Below, piece after piece: positions 32,545-45,300 of a stretch of DNA of 64,000 nt (within the stretch, counting starts at the first letter, position 1; every line of letters begins with the position of its first letter). The notes beneath the pieces are model-generated. The model was not told the origin of the DNA. It searched no databases and saw only the letters and a list, made by a program, of their open reading frames with translations. Both the position numbers and the translations under genes were made by a program. The stretch is from Sweltsa coloradensis (Eukaryota > Arthropoda > Insecta > Plecoptera > Chloroperlidae), in the NCBI GenBank assembly GCA_024449915.1, contig JAMZAV010003159.1, forward strand, positions 39,643-103,642, given 5' to 3'.

Positions 32545-35460
32545 TAAATTCACCGTAGAGACAGGTTCAGTCCCAACCCAAGATACAACGTAGGGGGCGG
32601 AGTCCTCACAGCTGTCACAACCAAGTTGTCATCACGGCGCCGCGAGGACCTCGAGACTCCAGATATCGAGGCCGTGTGGGTGGAAGTTGCCACCACCTCC
32701 CATGCTAGAATTCTGATAGGCTGTGTGTACATACCGCATCCCACACCTGACATCATAGAAGCCTTACATCTGTCACTCGTTTCACTACAATCCAAGGTTA
32801 GGCCTAGTGATGTAGTAATTCTGTGTGGCGACTTCAACATCCCCGAGATAAGCTGGGTGCAGAATGCTGGAGAAGTGGTGGCCATTCAAGCTGAGTCTTC
32901 ACCTCCTCTAGTACCAGTCTTCATGGAGATGGTGGCTGACTTGAATCTCACACAGAAAATCGAAACTCCATCTCGTGGAAATAAACTTCTTGGACCTAAT
33001 ATTCATTGATAATCCAGACATTGAGGCTGCTATCTCCACAATAGCAAATCCACCTACTGTGTCTGACCATATTGCTTTCAGTTGCTCACTAAAATTACCC
33101 AAAATAACTTCAAATCGCAAACCTAAAATAGAATCGCAATTGAATTGGCGCAAAGCTGACCTCAATGCCCTGAAAGCTGAGCTCTACAGCAAACCGTGGG
33201 GGCGTATGAATCATCACAACGACGTAAACGACCGATGCAACATTTTCTACCAGCTCCTAAACGAGGCCATTACTGATACAGTTCCTAAATTCGTGTAAAT
33301 AAAAACAAATACCCCTCCTGGTTTGACAGAGAAACAATTAACGCTTTACAACATAAAAACCGTGCATACAGGAGATGGAAATCGTCTGGACTTGATTGCA
33401 ATAAAATAGAATATCAAACCAAAAGAAGCATATTTACGCAACTCAAACGTAATAAGTATGAGGAATACCTACATAAAATAGATTCTACGGTAGCCAGTAA
33501 TCCTAATCGCCTGTGGTCTTTCATTCGCAGTAAGTCGAGAACTGCACGGATTCCAGTTGAGGTAGAATACAATGGGACGGTGGCTCAGGACAGGAAGTCG
33601 TGCTGCGAAACTGTTTGCCAGTTATTTTCAAACGACATTCTTACCAGCGATCCCAGACGGGCCACAGCCTAATGTAGATGATATGAAAAAAGGGAGAGTA
33701 CTATCGTCTATTACCGTCTCCGAGAGTGAAGTATGTAATATATTAAAAAATCTAAAAAACGGCAAATCACCTGGCGCAGATAAAATACCAGTGGAAGTCG
33801 TCAAGCACTGCACAGTACCCCTAAGCCGCCCTCTCGCTAACTTGTTTAACTCGTCTATAAAAACTGGAGTTTACCCTTCCAAATGGAAGCATGCAGTAGT
33901 CACGCCTGTTCTCAAGAAGGGAAGTCGGTTTAAGGTATCAACTACAGGCCTATCTCCCTCCTACCGTTATTTTCAAAAGTCTTCGAGGCAGTTCTTCACA
34001 AAAATATCTATAATCACGTAAACAAAGCAATATCACCGCAGCAACAGGGGTTTGTACGTAAGCGCTCTACTGTGACCAATCTCGCCATCTTTGCTGGGAC
34101 ATTGCTGACTGCATAAACAACAGACAACAAGTAGATGCAGTCTACACTGACCTAAGCAAGGCGTTCGATAGAGTTGACCACACCCTACTAACTCACAAGC
34201 TTAAAGGCTTTGGACTCTGTGGACAGATCCTGAGCTGATTAGCGACTATTTAACTTCTAGAACACAATCCATTGGCATCGACTCAAGTTTTATCGGCATC
34301 AAATAGTGTTTCTTCGGGAGTTCCACAAGGCTCAATCCTTGGGCCTCTCTTATTCACCCTCTTCATTAATGATCTCCCTACAAACATTCAAAATTCAAAG
34401 TGCCTCTTATATGCCGATGATGTTAAACTGTACCTCCCAATTAATGATCAATCAGACGGTATCAAACTCCAAAAGACCTAGACGCACTGTTCATTTGGTG
34501 CTCAACCTGGAAACTAAGTCTCAACGTGTCAAAGTGCTTCGTAATTTCTTTTACAAATAAACGTAAAAATATAACTACACATAATTACAAACTCGGCGAC
34601 TCGAACCTACAGCGTGTGCAGGAAGTAAACGATCTTGGAGTCCATCTCACCGGCAGCATGAGTTTTAGTAATCATGTGAACAAAATTGTTCCTAAAGCTC
34701 TAAAAATGTTAGGATTTCTCAGAAGAAACTGCCTAGACACCTTCAGTCAGAAAACACTACGTATTCTATATGTGACTCTAGTCAGACCACAGGTGGAATA
34801 CGCCACTCAGATCTGGAACCCACATCACCTGACTAAAATTGCTGCTGTGGAGCGCGTGCAGCAACGTTTCATAAAATACATGTGTTTCAAATCTCATACC
34901 GAATACACCGATCAAACTACACAACTATGTGCAACTCCTTGTTTCTAAAATCTCTTGAAAGCAGAAGACGGAGTATGGACATTCTTTTTCTCTATAAAAT
35001 TGTTAACAACCTGATCGACTCCACCCTAACAGAAAGAATCAACTATCATGTACCACCAAGAAACACACGTAGGCACACAGTTTTCCAAATCCCACCTAGT
35101 CGTATAGATGTTTACAAGTACTCGTGTATGAATAGACTACAGTCAACATACAATCAGTTATCAATAAATCACGACCTGGACTTGCATAACACCAGTCTAC
35201 ACACCTTTAAACTGAAAATCAGGGCTATTACTTAATCACACACACACACTCACACAAAAACACACGCGCACACACACACATACACACACACACACACTCA
35301 TACCCAAACTACACATCCTACTACTTGTTGTAAATATCTACTGTATTATTGTTCTAAATTGTACTATGTATTATGTATCATGTATGTTTATTGTATTGCA
35401 CTCGTGGGCTTGCCCCGTTGACAATAAAGAATTAATAATAATAATAATAAATGTAATAAT
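32545..35460 (+). mobile_element. Non-LTR retrotransposon (CR1/jockey-like) with endonuclease and RT, frameshifted
   Basis: Starts mid-endonuclease (GGGVLTAVTTK near 32,590), so it is 5' truncated. The endonuclease GDFNIP motif is at 32,827-32,844; after a frameshift, LDLIFIDNP and SDHIAFSCSL follow (32,975-33,298). RT blocks: SPGADKIPVEVVK (33,572-34,021), GFVRKRST, DLSKAFDRVDHTLL, SSGVPQGSILGPLLF and catalytic YADD at 34,410-34,421. The thumb and C-terminus run in several frames (34,526-35,235). The tail holds (CA)n, an AATAAAGAATT and (AAT)n ending near 35,460. At least five frameshifts or stops make it inactive. It separates the two halves of a 51-bp minisatellite. Confidence 0.9.
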
Positions 35461-35836
35461 ACAACATGAAACATAAAAAATGCAATAACATTTACAATTA
35501 TGAACAAAATAATAATTACTACATTGTAAATATTGATATTAATGACAATAAACAAGGAAATTTATTTGGGAGAGCCGTCAGATAGAAACTCATGAAGTGA
35601 GTCATAACTGTTTTAAAGCAGGAAGGACTTTCGATTAGATTTGAAAGAATTGTCAGATGGGCATTAGCGAATTTTATTCGGAAAGTTATTATAAATAATT
35701 GATGCTAAGTAGTATGGACCTTCAGAGAAAAGGGAAAGATAATGAGATGAAATGTGAACTAAATTGCTGGAACGTGTAAAGTGATCAAGAACAGTTGTGT
35801 TATGCTGGAAGATGTGGGAATTAAGGCGAACAAAAA
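35461..35836. other. Unassigned sequence between LINE and minisatellite
   Basis: No coding support. AT-rich. Confidence 0.4.
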
Positions 35837-36186
35837 GAGATGCTGATGATAAACTAGGAGTTTTGTTGCAATACGCAATATCTAACATGATATTTGATGA
35901 TAAACCTAGAGTTTTGTTACAAAACGCAATATCTAACATGATTTTTTATGATAAACTTGGAGTTTTGTTGCAAAACACAATATCTAACATGATATTTGAT
36001 GATACACTTGGAGTTTTGTTACAAAACGCAATATCTAACATGATATTTGATGATAAACTTGGAGTTTTGTTACAAAACTTAATATCTAACATGATATTTG
36101 ATGATAAACTTGGAGTTTTGTTAAAAAACGCAATATCTAACATGATATTTGATGATAAACTTGGAGTTTTGTTACAAAAGGCAATA
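35837..36186 (+). repeat. 51-bp minisatellite, right array (about 6.8 units)
   Basis: Units are highly alike (TGATGATAAACTTGGAGTTT, AACGCAATATCTAACATGAT). Because 51 is 17 codons, one plus-strand frame stays open through the array and yields a repeating 17-residue peptide (MIFDDKLGVLLQNAISN). I read this as a by-product of unit length, not evidence of a gene. Confidence 0.9.
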
Positions 36187-36754
36187 TGTCCAAGCTTAAT
36201 GCTGGGTTGTTGTTGTAATTATGAACACTTCTCACTTCAACACAAGATTAACACTGTAGGATGGGCTCGGACCAACATTTTATTTATTTATGTATTTATT
36301 TATTTATTAATTTTTTTTTTTTATCTCGATGGACATAGTCCATTTCGTAAGATATATGAGGAGTCGTATATCTTGCCTAAATGTTTAAATGGCGCAGCAC
36401 ATGTTAAAATGCCGACAGAATTGCCTTGGTCTTTTAAAAATAAAAGTTCCCCACTGAAAACCATTTGTGTGATTATGTGGGTGACTAAGTACGTATTAAT
36501 GTATTTATTTAATGCTAGATCGCGGAGTAGTGTTATAGACTGTTACTATTGCTCGTCCATATAGGGGCCTAATAATGAACCAGACATCGAAATTATTAAT
36601 GATCAAATAGGTTTTTAACAGATAAAATGTTGAGCCTAATTTTTGATACCTTATTATTACTCTGAGATTAATTATTGCCTATTGGCTTGAGTTGCGTTTT
36701 TAAACCACTTACTTATTATATTGTGTGGTTTGTTGGCCCTGTGATAGAGGCTCT
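36187..36754. other. Unassigned sequence
   Basis: The open frame of the minisatellite continues to 36,564 without recognisable content. A TTTA/T-rich tract lies at 36,280-36,325. Confidence 0.4.
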
Positions 36755-37130
36755 GCTTCCAATGCAAAAGTCAAAGGTGAGATTCCCGCTTTAGGCAAAA
36801 GTTTGCTTACTTCTGATGTGGACTTAAGTCCATCATTTCTTACCTTAGGAATTTGTAAACGGTGACTTCGGAGCCGTCCTAGCAACGAGGCACATAATAC
36901 ATCTGAGTTGTTCCGAATCAGCCTTGTTGATTCTGGCTCTGTCCGCGGGTGAAATCGTGTCCAGCTTCATTGATCGGCGATTCCTACTTAAATTTTCCGG
37001 TCTCTAGTTGGTAATCGTTCGCTCGTCGATGGTGTCGGCGCCTACGGTGTAGGCTTGGTCTGCATTAGATTTCATGTCCCCCACTGAAAGTCAGTTCTGT
37101 GACTGAGAGGGTAGACTAAACTTGAGTAAC
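36755..37130 (-). repeat. Dispersed repeat, inverted copy of 8725-9060
   Basis: Shares GAGGCACATAATA, TGTCCGCGGGTGAAATCGTG and CACTGAAAGTCAGTTCTGTG (as complements) with the block at 8725-9060. Divergence is moderate and the reading frame is not conserved between the copies. Confidence 0.7.
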
Positions 37131-37959
37131 ATCATTTATTTGTATTATTTTTGAGTCGATAGATTTCAACTGCCAATATTACATTTTGGCACATAATTAC
37201 AATTTTGTTTAATTTGTTCTCTTGCCGCACGAGAACAATGCGATCGTATCATAGGGCTATGTTTCACCAGGTAGAACATAGGACATGCGTAAAAAATATA
37301 GATTGATAATCTACTTCTAAAGGCTGTGCGTGTAGAATGACTTCTTGATAAATTTTCACATGGCTTTGCTTCAGGGCTAAACTAATAGTTATTTGAAAAT
37401 TGTCCAATGTGTCCTATTCCCTATTAAGGCCATTGTCATCACCCTAGGGTCAAAACCTTAATAGTCCATGTCCATGGCTGAATGAAAGAGTAGGCCCTAC
37501 CTTTAATAAAACAGCAAACATTTTTTTGGGGCGAGATATAACCTCACTGTCGACCATTATATTTCGTTTTTTGACAAACGTGTAGCCAGCACATTTAGTG
37601 CCAAATAAAATAATTTTGAAAATCGGTTTTCTGGATAATATAGTATCTATGCACCTTTAGCTTCCACCCAAGGAAAAATAGATTTCTGAAAGAACAGTTG
37701 GAACGATTTTGTCAGACGGTACAAAACTAGGAAAAAAACTCGTATTTGTACCGCAAAAAAAAGTTCACCAACTTAACTCGGTTATGTCCCGACCAAAAAA
37801 TCACAATTCGATTATATTATATTAAAGGCCCTCTTTCATTCAGAAAACTTTTCATCGATGTTTCTTCGATTTTCAAATTAAACGCCAGAGGTGGATACAA
37901 TAGCCTTAAACTAAAACTAATGGATTCAGGTAGGGCCTACATACGTCAGAAGTTAATAA
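37131..37959. other. Unassigned sequence
   Basis: No supported gene. The 119-codon frame at 37,746-38,105 overlaps a SINE head and has no domain signature. Confidence 0.4.
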
Positions 37960-38040
37960 TCTTCGGCCTGAAGCTGGGTTCGAACACGAGAACTTCAGGG
38001 TTGAAAGCAAGAACACATTGCACCGTTCTAACGACACATA
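37960..38040 (-). repeat. tRNA-derived SINE head
   Basis: The minus strand has GTCGTTAGAACGGTGCAA (A-box-like) and GTGTTCGAACCC (B box, one mismatch) about 45 bases downstream. Confidence 0.45.
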
Positions 38041-38690
38041 TTTATTATTATATTATTTATATATATATTATAACGCATATTGAAACTTTTCTTCACACTC
38101 CATAAACGACTATGTATTTTCATGAATATAATTAAATATAAACAATCCAATACAAAAATAAGTATAATGTATAGAAATTTAGAAGGGAAGATATTATGAA
38201 ATTATGAAATGTATATTTTAATGTATATATTTATAAAATTATTAACAATATATGTATTACTCTTAACCATAGGCTAGGCTATTCACTTTCTCTAAAAAGA
38301 GTTATACTTGTTCAATGTACCAGTCAAGGGGAATAAAGTTATTGTAATTATTATTTTACCCACAATCTTCACACTTCTTAATAATTATTTATATAACCAT
38401 CCAATTATTTCTCTAGTTTAAAAGTCTCTCCAGGTCAACTATGTTCCCAAGCTGTGATTAACTGATTGTTGTTCTGATGGTTTATTGACTTGTTTTCCCT
38501 CGCACCTAGAGCACACCCACAGATCGATGGATTTGTCTCCCTAGGTCTTGGTTTAATATTATGTTTTAATTTTGTAAGTTTCTCGTGGTGACCCGGCCCA
38601 GGGAGCAATGTATGCCCTTCTTCAGGTGTCTTACTAGATACATTGGAATAAGCACAATTGTGAAGGGATGTCAGAGAGATGTGGAAAAGG
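38041..38690. other. Intergenic sequence ending in a SINE tail
   Basis: AT-rich. From 38,610 it matches the SINE-associated block at 61,930-62,040 (GCCCTTCTTCAGGTGTC, then TTGTGAAGGGATGTC). The LINE starts directly after this tail. Confidence 0.5.
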
Positions 38691-40725
38691 ACAGTGTGGA
38701 AACCAACATGGTTTTAGGAAAGGTAGATCAACGCAAAGTGCCCTTCTAGCATTTACAGATTTTATCTATAAAGGGATTGACAAGCGGAATGGTAAGGTTG
38801 GAGCTGTTTTTGTTGATCTTAGGAAAGCATTTGATTCAGTACCTTTTTTACCTCTTTTAATAAAACTAAAAACCAGGTATAACATAAGTCCTTATTTGTT
38901 ATCAATATTGGCGGATTAATTTTTAAAAAGAAAAATGTTTATCAATCTTGCAAAATATAGTTCAAAAGTATTCAATATATTTTGTGGAGTACCGCAAGGA
39001 TCAATATTAGGACCCCTTTTATTTATTGTTTACATAGATGATATATCTACTATAATGGGAGGAATCAATTATATTTTATATGCTGATGACTTGGTCTTTT
39101 ATTTAGAAGGTGTGGATGTTGAAGAGATCGCAAGACGTCTTCAAGAAGTTTTAAAGAGGATGGATGATTGGTTTAAAAACTCAGGAACTTGATATTAATT
39201 ATAGTAAAACAAATTTTATGATTTTTCATAAGGCTAATGATAGAAGCATGAATGATATTCATTTGACGTTGAATTGTAATGGTAAGCTAATTTCTAGAGT
39301 ATATGAATTTAAATATCTTGGAGTTTTCTTAGATTGTAATTTAAATTTTAAGAAACGTTATGAATATGTATGTAATAAAGTATCATCAGCAATAGGAATT
39401 ATAAGTAGAATGAAGAGGTTTGTAACAGAGAGAATGTTGAGGTTACTTGTAGATTCTTATATTCACTCTATTATTGATTATTGTTTAGTGGTTTGGGCAG
39501 TAAGACCTTCTACCGAATATGTTGTACTTCAGAAGAGAATTGACCATCTGTTTGATTCAATTCCTATGAGCCAAGATTTACAATCTGATTGCTTCACGAT
39601 TGAGGAAAGAATGAAATATAGCGTACTGGTAAATACATACAAAATATTGAAAGGTATGTATTCAGGTATTTTACCAAATATTTTTTAATTTGTTGATCGT
39701 GATAGAAATTCTATTCTAATTAACTCTTTGAAAGTCCCTAAAATAATTTCTGAATCATTAAGAAAGTCATTCTTGTACAAAGGAGTATCCTTTTGGAATT
39801 CAATTTCTTATGATATTAGAAGCCAATTTACTGAGCTAGGAATAGTACAATTTAAAAGTAAAATTGAAGCAATGATAATGAATCGAAGAACAAAGAAGAA
39901 TTGATTTTTACTATTTATTTGTGGGGCATTGTCTCTGTGTTTATGTAATGTTAATTTATCTTCATATGTTCTTATTCATGATTTTGCTGTTCTCTTTGTT
40001 TGTTCATTATTGCTTTGATTTTGATGTATTCAATGTATTTTCAATTGATATTTTCTGCCTAGATTGTCTGGTTGCCGCCACTGGTGGAACTTGAACTTGA
40101 GTTAGGTGTCCATGTATCATTGCTGTGATCAGTTTTGACTTGAACAATTTTAAATAATTATATATCTGATATAATTATATATTAGAGTCAAGATCTTTTG
40201 CACTAAATTGTTATCAAGATTTGAACACAAGAATGATGGTTGAACACAAGAATGAAGATTCGCGTTCGGTGGTTTCTTCCGCGAAAGATTGATTACTCCC
40301 TGATTTGCTGTTCCTGATTTTTGGCAAACCTCATATTCGTTTGAGTGGGATCGTCTAATAAATCATTTTTTTTTTCTTTTCGTTTTTTTTATGTTTTTAT
40401 TTTTTCTTCTTCTTTTTTCTTTTCTTTCTTTTTTTTCTTTTTTTTCTTTTCCTTTCTTTTTTCTTTTCTTTTCATTCCCCACCCCCTTTTTTATATATTC
40501 GATTCATTCATAAATTGCATTTAATATCCTTTTTATTTGTTATCAAATTTGTTGAATTTAATGCATTGTTGTAATATTACTATTTCAAATATTTACTTAA
40601 ATGTAGTTCATTGTTGTGTCTGCATCTATGTAATTAGATTTATTTAGTTGTCCTCCTTTGTAAATCAGTTTTTATAACTGAATAGGATAGACTTAAAATA
40701 AATAAATAAATAAATAAATTAATTA
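38691..40725 (+). mobile_element. LINE family X copy a, 5'-truncated RT and 3' UTR
   Basis: It opens inside RT (NQHGFRKGRSTQSALLAFTD, VDLRKAFDSVP). A stop at 38,917-38,919 interrupts it; then CGVPQGSILGPLLF and catalytic YADD at 39,079-39,090 follow. A frameshift near 39,185 leads to the thumb (YEFKYLGVFLDCNLNFKK) ending at 39,688. The 3' UTR has a T/C-rich tract (40,370-40,490), ends GTCCTCCTTTGTAAATCAG and carries a (TAAA)n tail to about 40,725. It is a CR1/jockey-superfamily LINE and the best preserved RT of the three family-X copies here. Confidence 0.9.
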
Positions 40726-41424
40726 AAGACTCAATCCTCAATGCTATCCTAAATCCATGTATTTCTGGAACTTTGTTCTGTTAATGGATATCTTTATAAA
40801 TAAAGAACATTGAAAAAAATGTAATATAACGTTATATGAGTATTTTAAGTGTAAGTAAACTTGACATTTCCCAGTGGGCCTTGATTGAAACGGGTCTTGC
40901 ACTAGATAAATAATATACAGTCACACAATCACGTTATATTAACGAGTTTAAATAAAGTGAATTACAAAGTACCTTCATTGCATCTGATGAAGTACACAAG
41001 TGTACAAGAATTCTCCAACCAAAGCAAACAAGCTTTCACTCAGAGTCCATGTTTAGTCACAAGAAGGAAAACCTGTTAGATTATTTAATAATTGCCGTAA
41101 AGCAAAGAGCCAATAGTGTCAAGGCCCGACTGTTCTCCCAAGGTCCTCCAAATCTCCAAGCACCCGTCTTTCCACTAGGACATTCAGATGACCATGGAAC
41201 CCATTAGATCACAATCGTAGACGAAACTGAAAACTGAAACCACAACAAAACACGTAGAAATACAATTGAGAAGCTTAAGTTGAGTCGGAAATGCCCTATG
41301 AGAATATCCGCCTTTCAATACTTAATTTCAAGTATTGAAAGATGCTGCAAAAGATTCTGCTCGTTCGATTTACAGGACTTTAACCTATGAAAGCTGCAAT
41401 ACTATTGTTGTCAGGCTACTTGGC
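40726..41424 (-). other. 3' flank of gene 2
   Basis: Noncoding on either strand as far as I can see. It presumably holds the 3' UTR of the lectin pseudogene. A perfect 11-bp stem (TTTCAATACTT and its complement) lies at 41,313-41,340. Confidence 0.4.
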
Positions 41425-41592
41425 CTAATAGGGCTTCCAACAGATGTAAGGCTGCTTCCGTGAGCTGCAATCACTCTGGGGTAGATCCCACAGAACTCTT
41501 TGTGTGCAGTACATCACAGCGCACACGGAGCCAGCTGCAGGGTCTTTGAGAGCTCCACTTAATGGATGGAATGTCGCTTAACAATGCACCAC
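41425..41592 (-). pseudogene. Gene 2, last exon: C-terminal half of a C-type lectin domain, frameshifted
   Basis: After an acceptor (TTTCAG, 41,593-41,598) the minus strand reads GGALLSDIPSIKWSSQRP. A one-base insertion then shifts the frame, and the rest reads VCAVMYCTQRVLWDLPQSDC and ends YICWKPY, stop at 41,425-41,427. It is the paralogue of 59,147-59,307, with the same acceptor and phase, and the lectin cysteines and YIC terminus are retained. The single-base shift would destroy the C-terminal fold unless it is an assembly error. Confidence 0.75.
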
Positions 41593-43271
41593 CTGAAATT
41601 TACAAAATAGAATTGAAGAGAATTAGTGACAATGGGTATAATATGTTGTTTTTTGTGGATCGTGGGAATACGCAAAATAATCACTCTATATTGTCAAGTT
41701 TTGGACTAGTTTATAGTCATATCCTAGTTGTTTCATCATTCAAGAAGGTTCCACATTCCTGAGGATTGTCGTAATTACTATCAACAATGAATGTTGTGAT
41801 TGCGATTCAGAGGGATGTGATGTTATCGTTAACATTGAACGAGAGTTTAAACAAGTCTATCATTATTGCGATCGTGTTTGGAGCACAAGGAATGCGTACG
41901 TTTCAATAACATGGGTTGCTGATATTTAATAAGAGGTCAGGGAAGGTACCCTCTCTATTGAGCGTTGAGACGACGGATAGGACTGAAGAAGACTTGAGAT
42001 AGGAGTTTGGACATAGATGAATCAAAAGGGGATCAGGGGAAGCAAAGGTGACAATGGAATCGAGCCTCGTGGGGAGGGGAGAATAGCCAAAGTCCGGGGT
42101 TCGATGCTACGTGGGAACCGAGGATGGAACTGATCGAGGGTCGTGCGAGGAAAGCGAAGTGAATAGCATCTGGAGACTAAGTCAGGAGTGCCAAGAGCCG
42201 GATGTAACCGGGTCTAGCCAAGGGGCGAGGGGAAAGGGACCGGAGAAAGCACACCAACCTAGCAGGGTCAGGGGGAAAGTGTGAGCCATGTTCTCATACT
42301 AATAGTGTCAATAGAGAAGGGGGTACGAACCCACGTTCAACAGAGCCGGATGTAACCGGGTCTAGCCACCTAAGAGGCGAAGAGAGAAGACCAGGCGGTC
42401 AAGGGATCCGGAGTCAAGAGTCGACACCAACCTAGCAGGGTCAGGGGGAAAGTGTGAGCCATGTTCTCATACTAATAGTGTCAATAGAGAAGGGGGTACG
42501 AACCCACGTTCAACTGAGTACGATGCATGGACTCCCTGGTTCTAGGCAAGGGTAGAATGATGTCTTGTCAATACAGTGCACCCTTCTTAATCAGATTCAT
42601 GTATTTAACTGTGTTATTCCCCCTCCATGAACGCCTTTATCCAAAACCCCAACTGTTAAGTGGTGATACCCCTAAGAGTCCGCTACGTTCCCACAACAGC
42701 TTCTAAGGCATTAATACCTTTGTAAAGGTGGTAGTAACCCTTGATCCTCACAACATCATGCAAAACACACCTGGCGCCAACATTCGGATCTATTCTAAAC
42801 ATTTGTGAAATTTATTTGGCACCTAGAAATGAATTATGTATCTAACTCAATTTGACCTAACGTGGCACTATCCCTAACACTTATAATTAACACCTTAATT
42901 TACATATCCTAACTATGGGAAAATACCATGCAACATGTATGTTAGATGAGGTGGATGGAACGGCAAGCAACACCGGGTCATATTAGTGGAAGATATTGAT
43001 TATATATCTTACATCACAACAATCCGAGAATAGTGCACTGTCCAATTAGTTAAGCCAACTTGCCCCTAATAAGGCATTAACTCGTGTTTTGTATTTGTTT
43101 TACAACAAAGTTCGAAGTAAACACGAAAACTTCGTATTTATTTTAACGCTAACAATCTTGAAAGACATTTGCTCGATTAAATTGTTTGTCAATTTATCAA
43201 TCAGGGTTATTAAAACTTCACTAAGGTTACTTCTCACATTCAAAAATATATTGAAAAGACTACGAACTCAC
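41593..43271 (-). other. Gene 2 intron between lectin exons
   Basis: Bounded by a GTGAGTTCG donor (43,263-43,271) and the TTTCAG acceptor. It contains a recent-looking tandem duplication at 42,197-42,515. Confidence 0.6.
42197..42515. repeat. Tandem duplication in a gene 2 intron
   Basis: A block of about 92 bp (CACCAACCTAGCAGGGTCAG through GAACCCACGTTCAAC) occurs twice, at about 42,250 and 42,425, with no difference that I can see. The preceding GCCGGATGTAACCGGGTCTA also occurs twice (42,197 and 42,345). Confidence 0.85.
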
Positions 43272-43506
43272 CGAGTGCCTTCCAAACGACATCAAACTTA
43301 ACACCGACCCAGACGTCCGTGTTGTCGTAGCCCCTGCAAAAATGGTGGAATCGCAGGAACGTCAGCCTTGAAGTCATCCTGACGCCCTCAATAGTGTCCA
43401 TGATGTTTCCCGCCTCCAACTGCGCAGTCTGCGGTGGCCTCCGGCAATAAGTCTTGCTGGACACTTCTTCACCATTCCACGTTCAACACGTCTAATACGC
43501 ACGGAG
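43272..43506 (-). pseudogene. Gene 2, exon for the N-terminal half of the C-type lectin domain, frameshifted
   Basis: Acceptor CCCAG (43,507-43,511) and donor GTGAGTT match those of the paralogous exon 60,910-61,152. Homology runs through different frames: VLNV then MVKKCPARLI in one, NTDVWVGVKFDVVWKALG in another, against VLNVGTIKKC and GDVWTGAELVDGVWKNPG in gene 1. The exon is 235 bases, not a multiple of three, whereas gene 1 has 243, so at least one net frameshift is present. Confidence 0.75.
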
Positions 43507-43941
43507 CTGGGACAAGACATAGCCCGTCTACCAAGGTCCTCTAGACCTCTCGCCACCTGGCGGAGGCTCGCTAACTGCTCGTGTGGCACTAGGTTAGTCG
43601 TCGCAACCCGTTCCACAATGTATATCAGCCATATTGGTTGACATGCAACGAGAAAGAGAGGGAATTTAAAAAATCAAGTGCACGCGCGCCCTATAACTTG
43701 GACCACAAAATGACGATTGGTAAGGCCATAAAAGAATCGCGTGCATTTTTCGAGATAATAAATTGAACACCCCATAAAATGAAGCTAGTAATTTGTTGTA
43801 ATGTAGTTAATAAAATAAAATAATATTAAATACCCTCTGTTATAGCTTTGGGTTTGTTACGTTTAGTGTGATGTGTAGGATATCATGCGCAATTTTTCTT
43901 ACGATTTTGAAATTTTATTTCTAACAAGCTGTTTTCTGATA

Positions 43942-45300
43942 TTGGATGAGCGTAGCGAGCGAAGCGAAGATTCATTTCACATCACAGGAGAAAAAAATCC
44001 GGCATGTTTTTATTCTTTTTTTTTCGTATTTTTGTCTGTCAACTACAAACGAATTCGGCTAACGATCTCCAATTGGCTCTGAATGTAATGGAGGCCTTCG
44101 AAATCTCTGACTTAGAACTGCACGTTTTTGACGCGAATCGAAAAAAATTATCTCATGAACAATCGCAATTTACGATTTTTTTTTCGATTTTTTCAAAAAA
44201 AAAAAAAACTTTTTCTTCGACTTTAAAACACCTACATGCTTTATCCGATGGAATGATTTTTTCACAGAACCTTATTTTATGAATTAATATATTCGTGTGA
44301 GATTTGCGCGCAATCGAAAAATTATTTCTTATGAAAATCGCAATTTATGTTTTTATTTTTTTTATTTTTTAAACATTCTTTGACATATAACAACTACATG
44401 CCTTTATTTGATTGTAATAATTTTTCACAGAACCTTAATTTTATAGACTTATATATTCGTGTTATTTGATTCGCAATCAACAATTATTTTCTCATAATAA
44501 TTGCAATTTTACGATTTAAAACAGCGTTTTGATAAAATGCTAAGTCTTTTAAATTTTCATTATTTTTTAAAGTGAAAGGTTTTTTTAGATTACAAAACAA
44601 TACATATAACATTCACTAGACGGATTTTATAATTTTGGTTTTGTTTGATAATATGATTTTTTTCCTTTGCATTGTTGGAAAATGTATGTTTTTTGTAACA
44701 ATCTCATATTCCCATATTTAATTAAAAAAATATAAAGCTCATCAAAAAATTTGTCTAATAAATTTTTCAGAATAAGACTTGTGAGCATATCAAAAAAGAA
44801 ATTATACTAAACTCAATTACTAAAGTAGGGAAAAAATTCTAGAATAAAAGTTTTTTTGTAATGCTTAAAAGTTTTATTTTTTGTTTTTTTTGGTAAATTT
44901 GAGTATAACATAGCCTATTGAGGTTCAGTTAGTTTATTTTTACATGAATTCACTGGTTTATAACGCTGTTAATCTAGGCTTCTTTAAAATTGATCTAAAA
45001 ATGTTATGAACTAACACTCTATACAGCCCTAGCTTCGGCCAAATAATCGGTACTGGTAAGCCATTTTCCCATGTAAAATAGCTTACAGTGCTCATGAAAC
45101 AAATCATTTTATGCTTTTAGCATTATATCAGCATAAAAAAATTATGTATTCATTAAAATAAAAAAGTAACTTAAAAGCATGAAAAACAATAATCATGCAA
45201 AATTGCCTGGTTTTTCATACATTTTCCGTGAATAACCCTTAAACAATCATTAACGCTCCTCCACAACGCCGCCTGAAAAAGCGTTTGCGAAGCTTCCTAG
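43942..45300 (+). mobile_element. Helitron-like element, copy 5 (1.36 kb)
   Basis: Starts TTGGATGAGCGTAGCGAGCG preceded by A and ends AAGCGTTTGCGAAGCTTCCTAG (hairpin AAGC/GCTT) followed by T. The 5' 120 bases match copy 4 (CATCACAGGAGAAAAAAATC). No coding capacity. Confidence 0.6.

Noticed and set aside
35837..36186. Possible CRISPR array or leucine-rich-repeat-like protein
   Set aside because: Units are directly tandem with no unique spacers, the genome is eukaryotic, and the open frame follows from the 51-bp unit length.
35797..36564. 255-codon protein-coding gene
   Set aside because: Mostly minisatellite; the remainder has no domain, and no splice or start context supports it.
38041..38110. 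AT-rich tract as an origin or promoter
   Set aside because: Simple TATA-rich composition only; no supporting signal.
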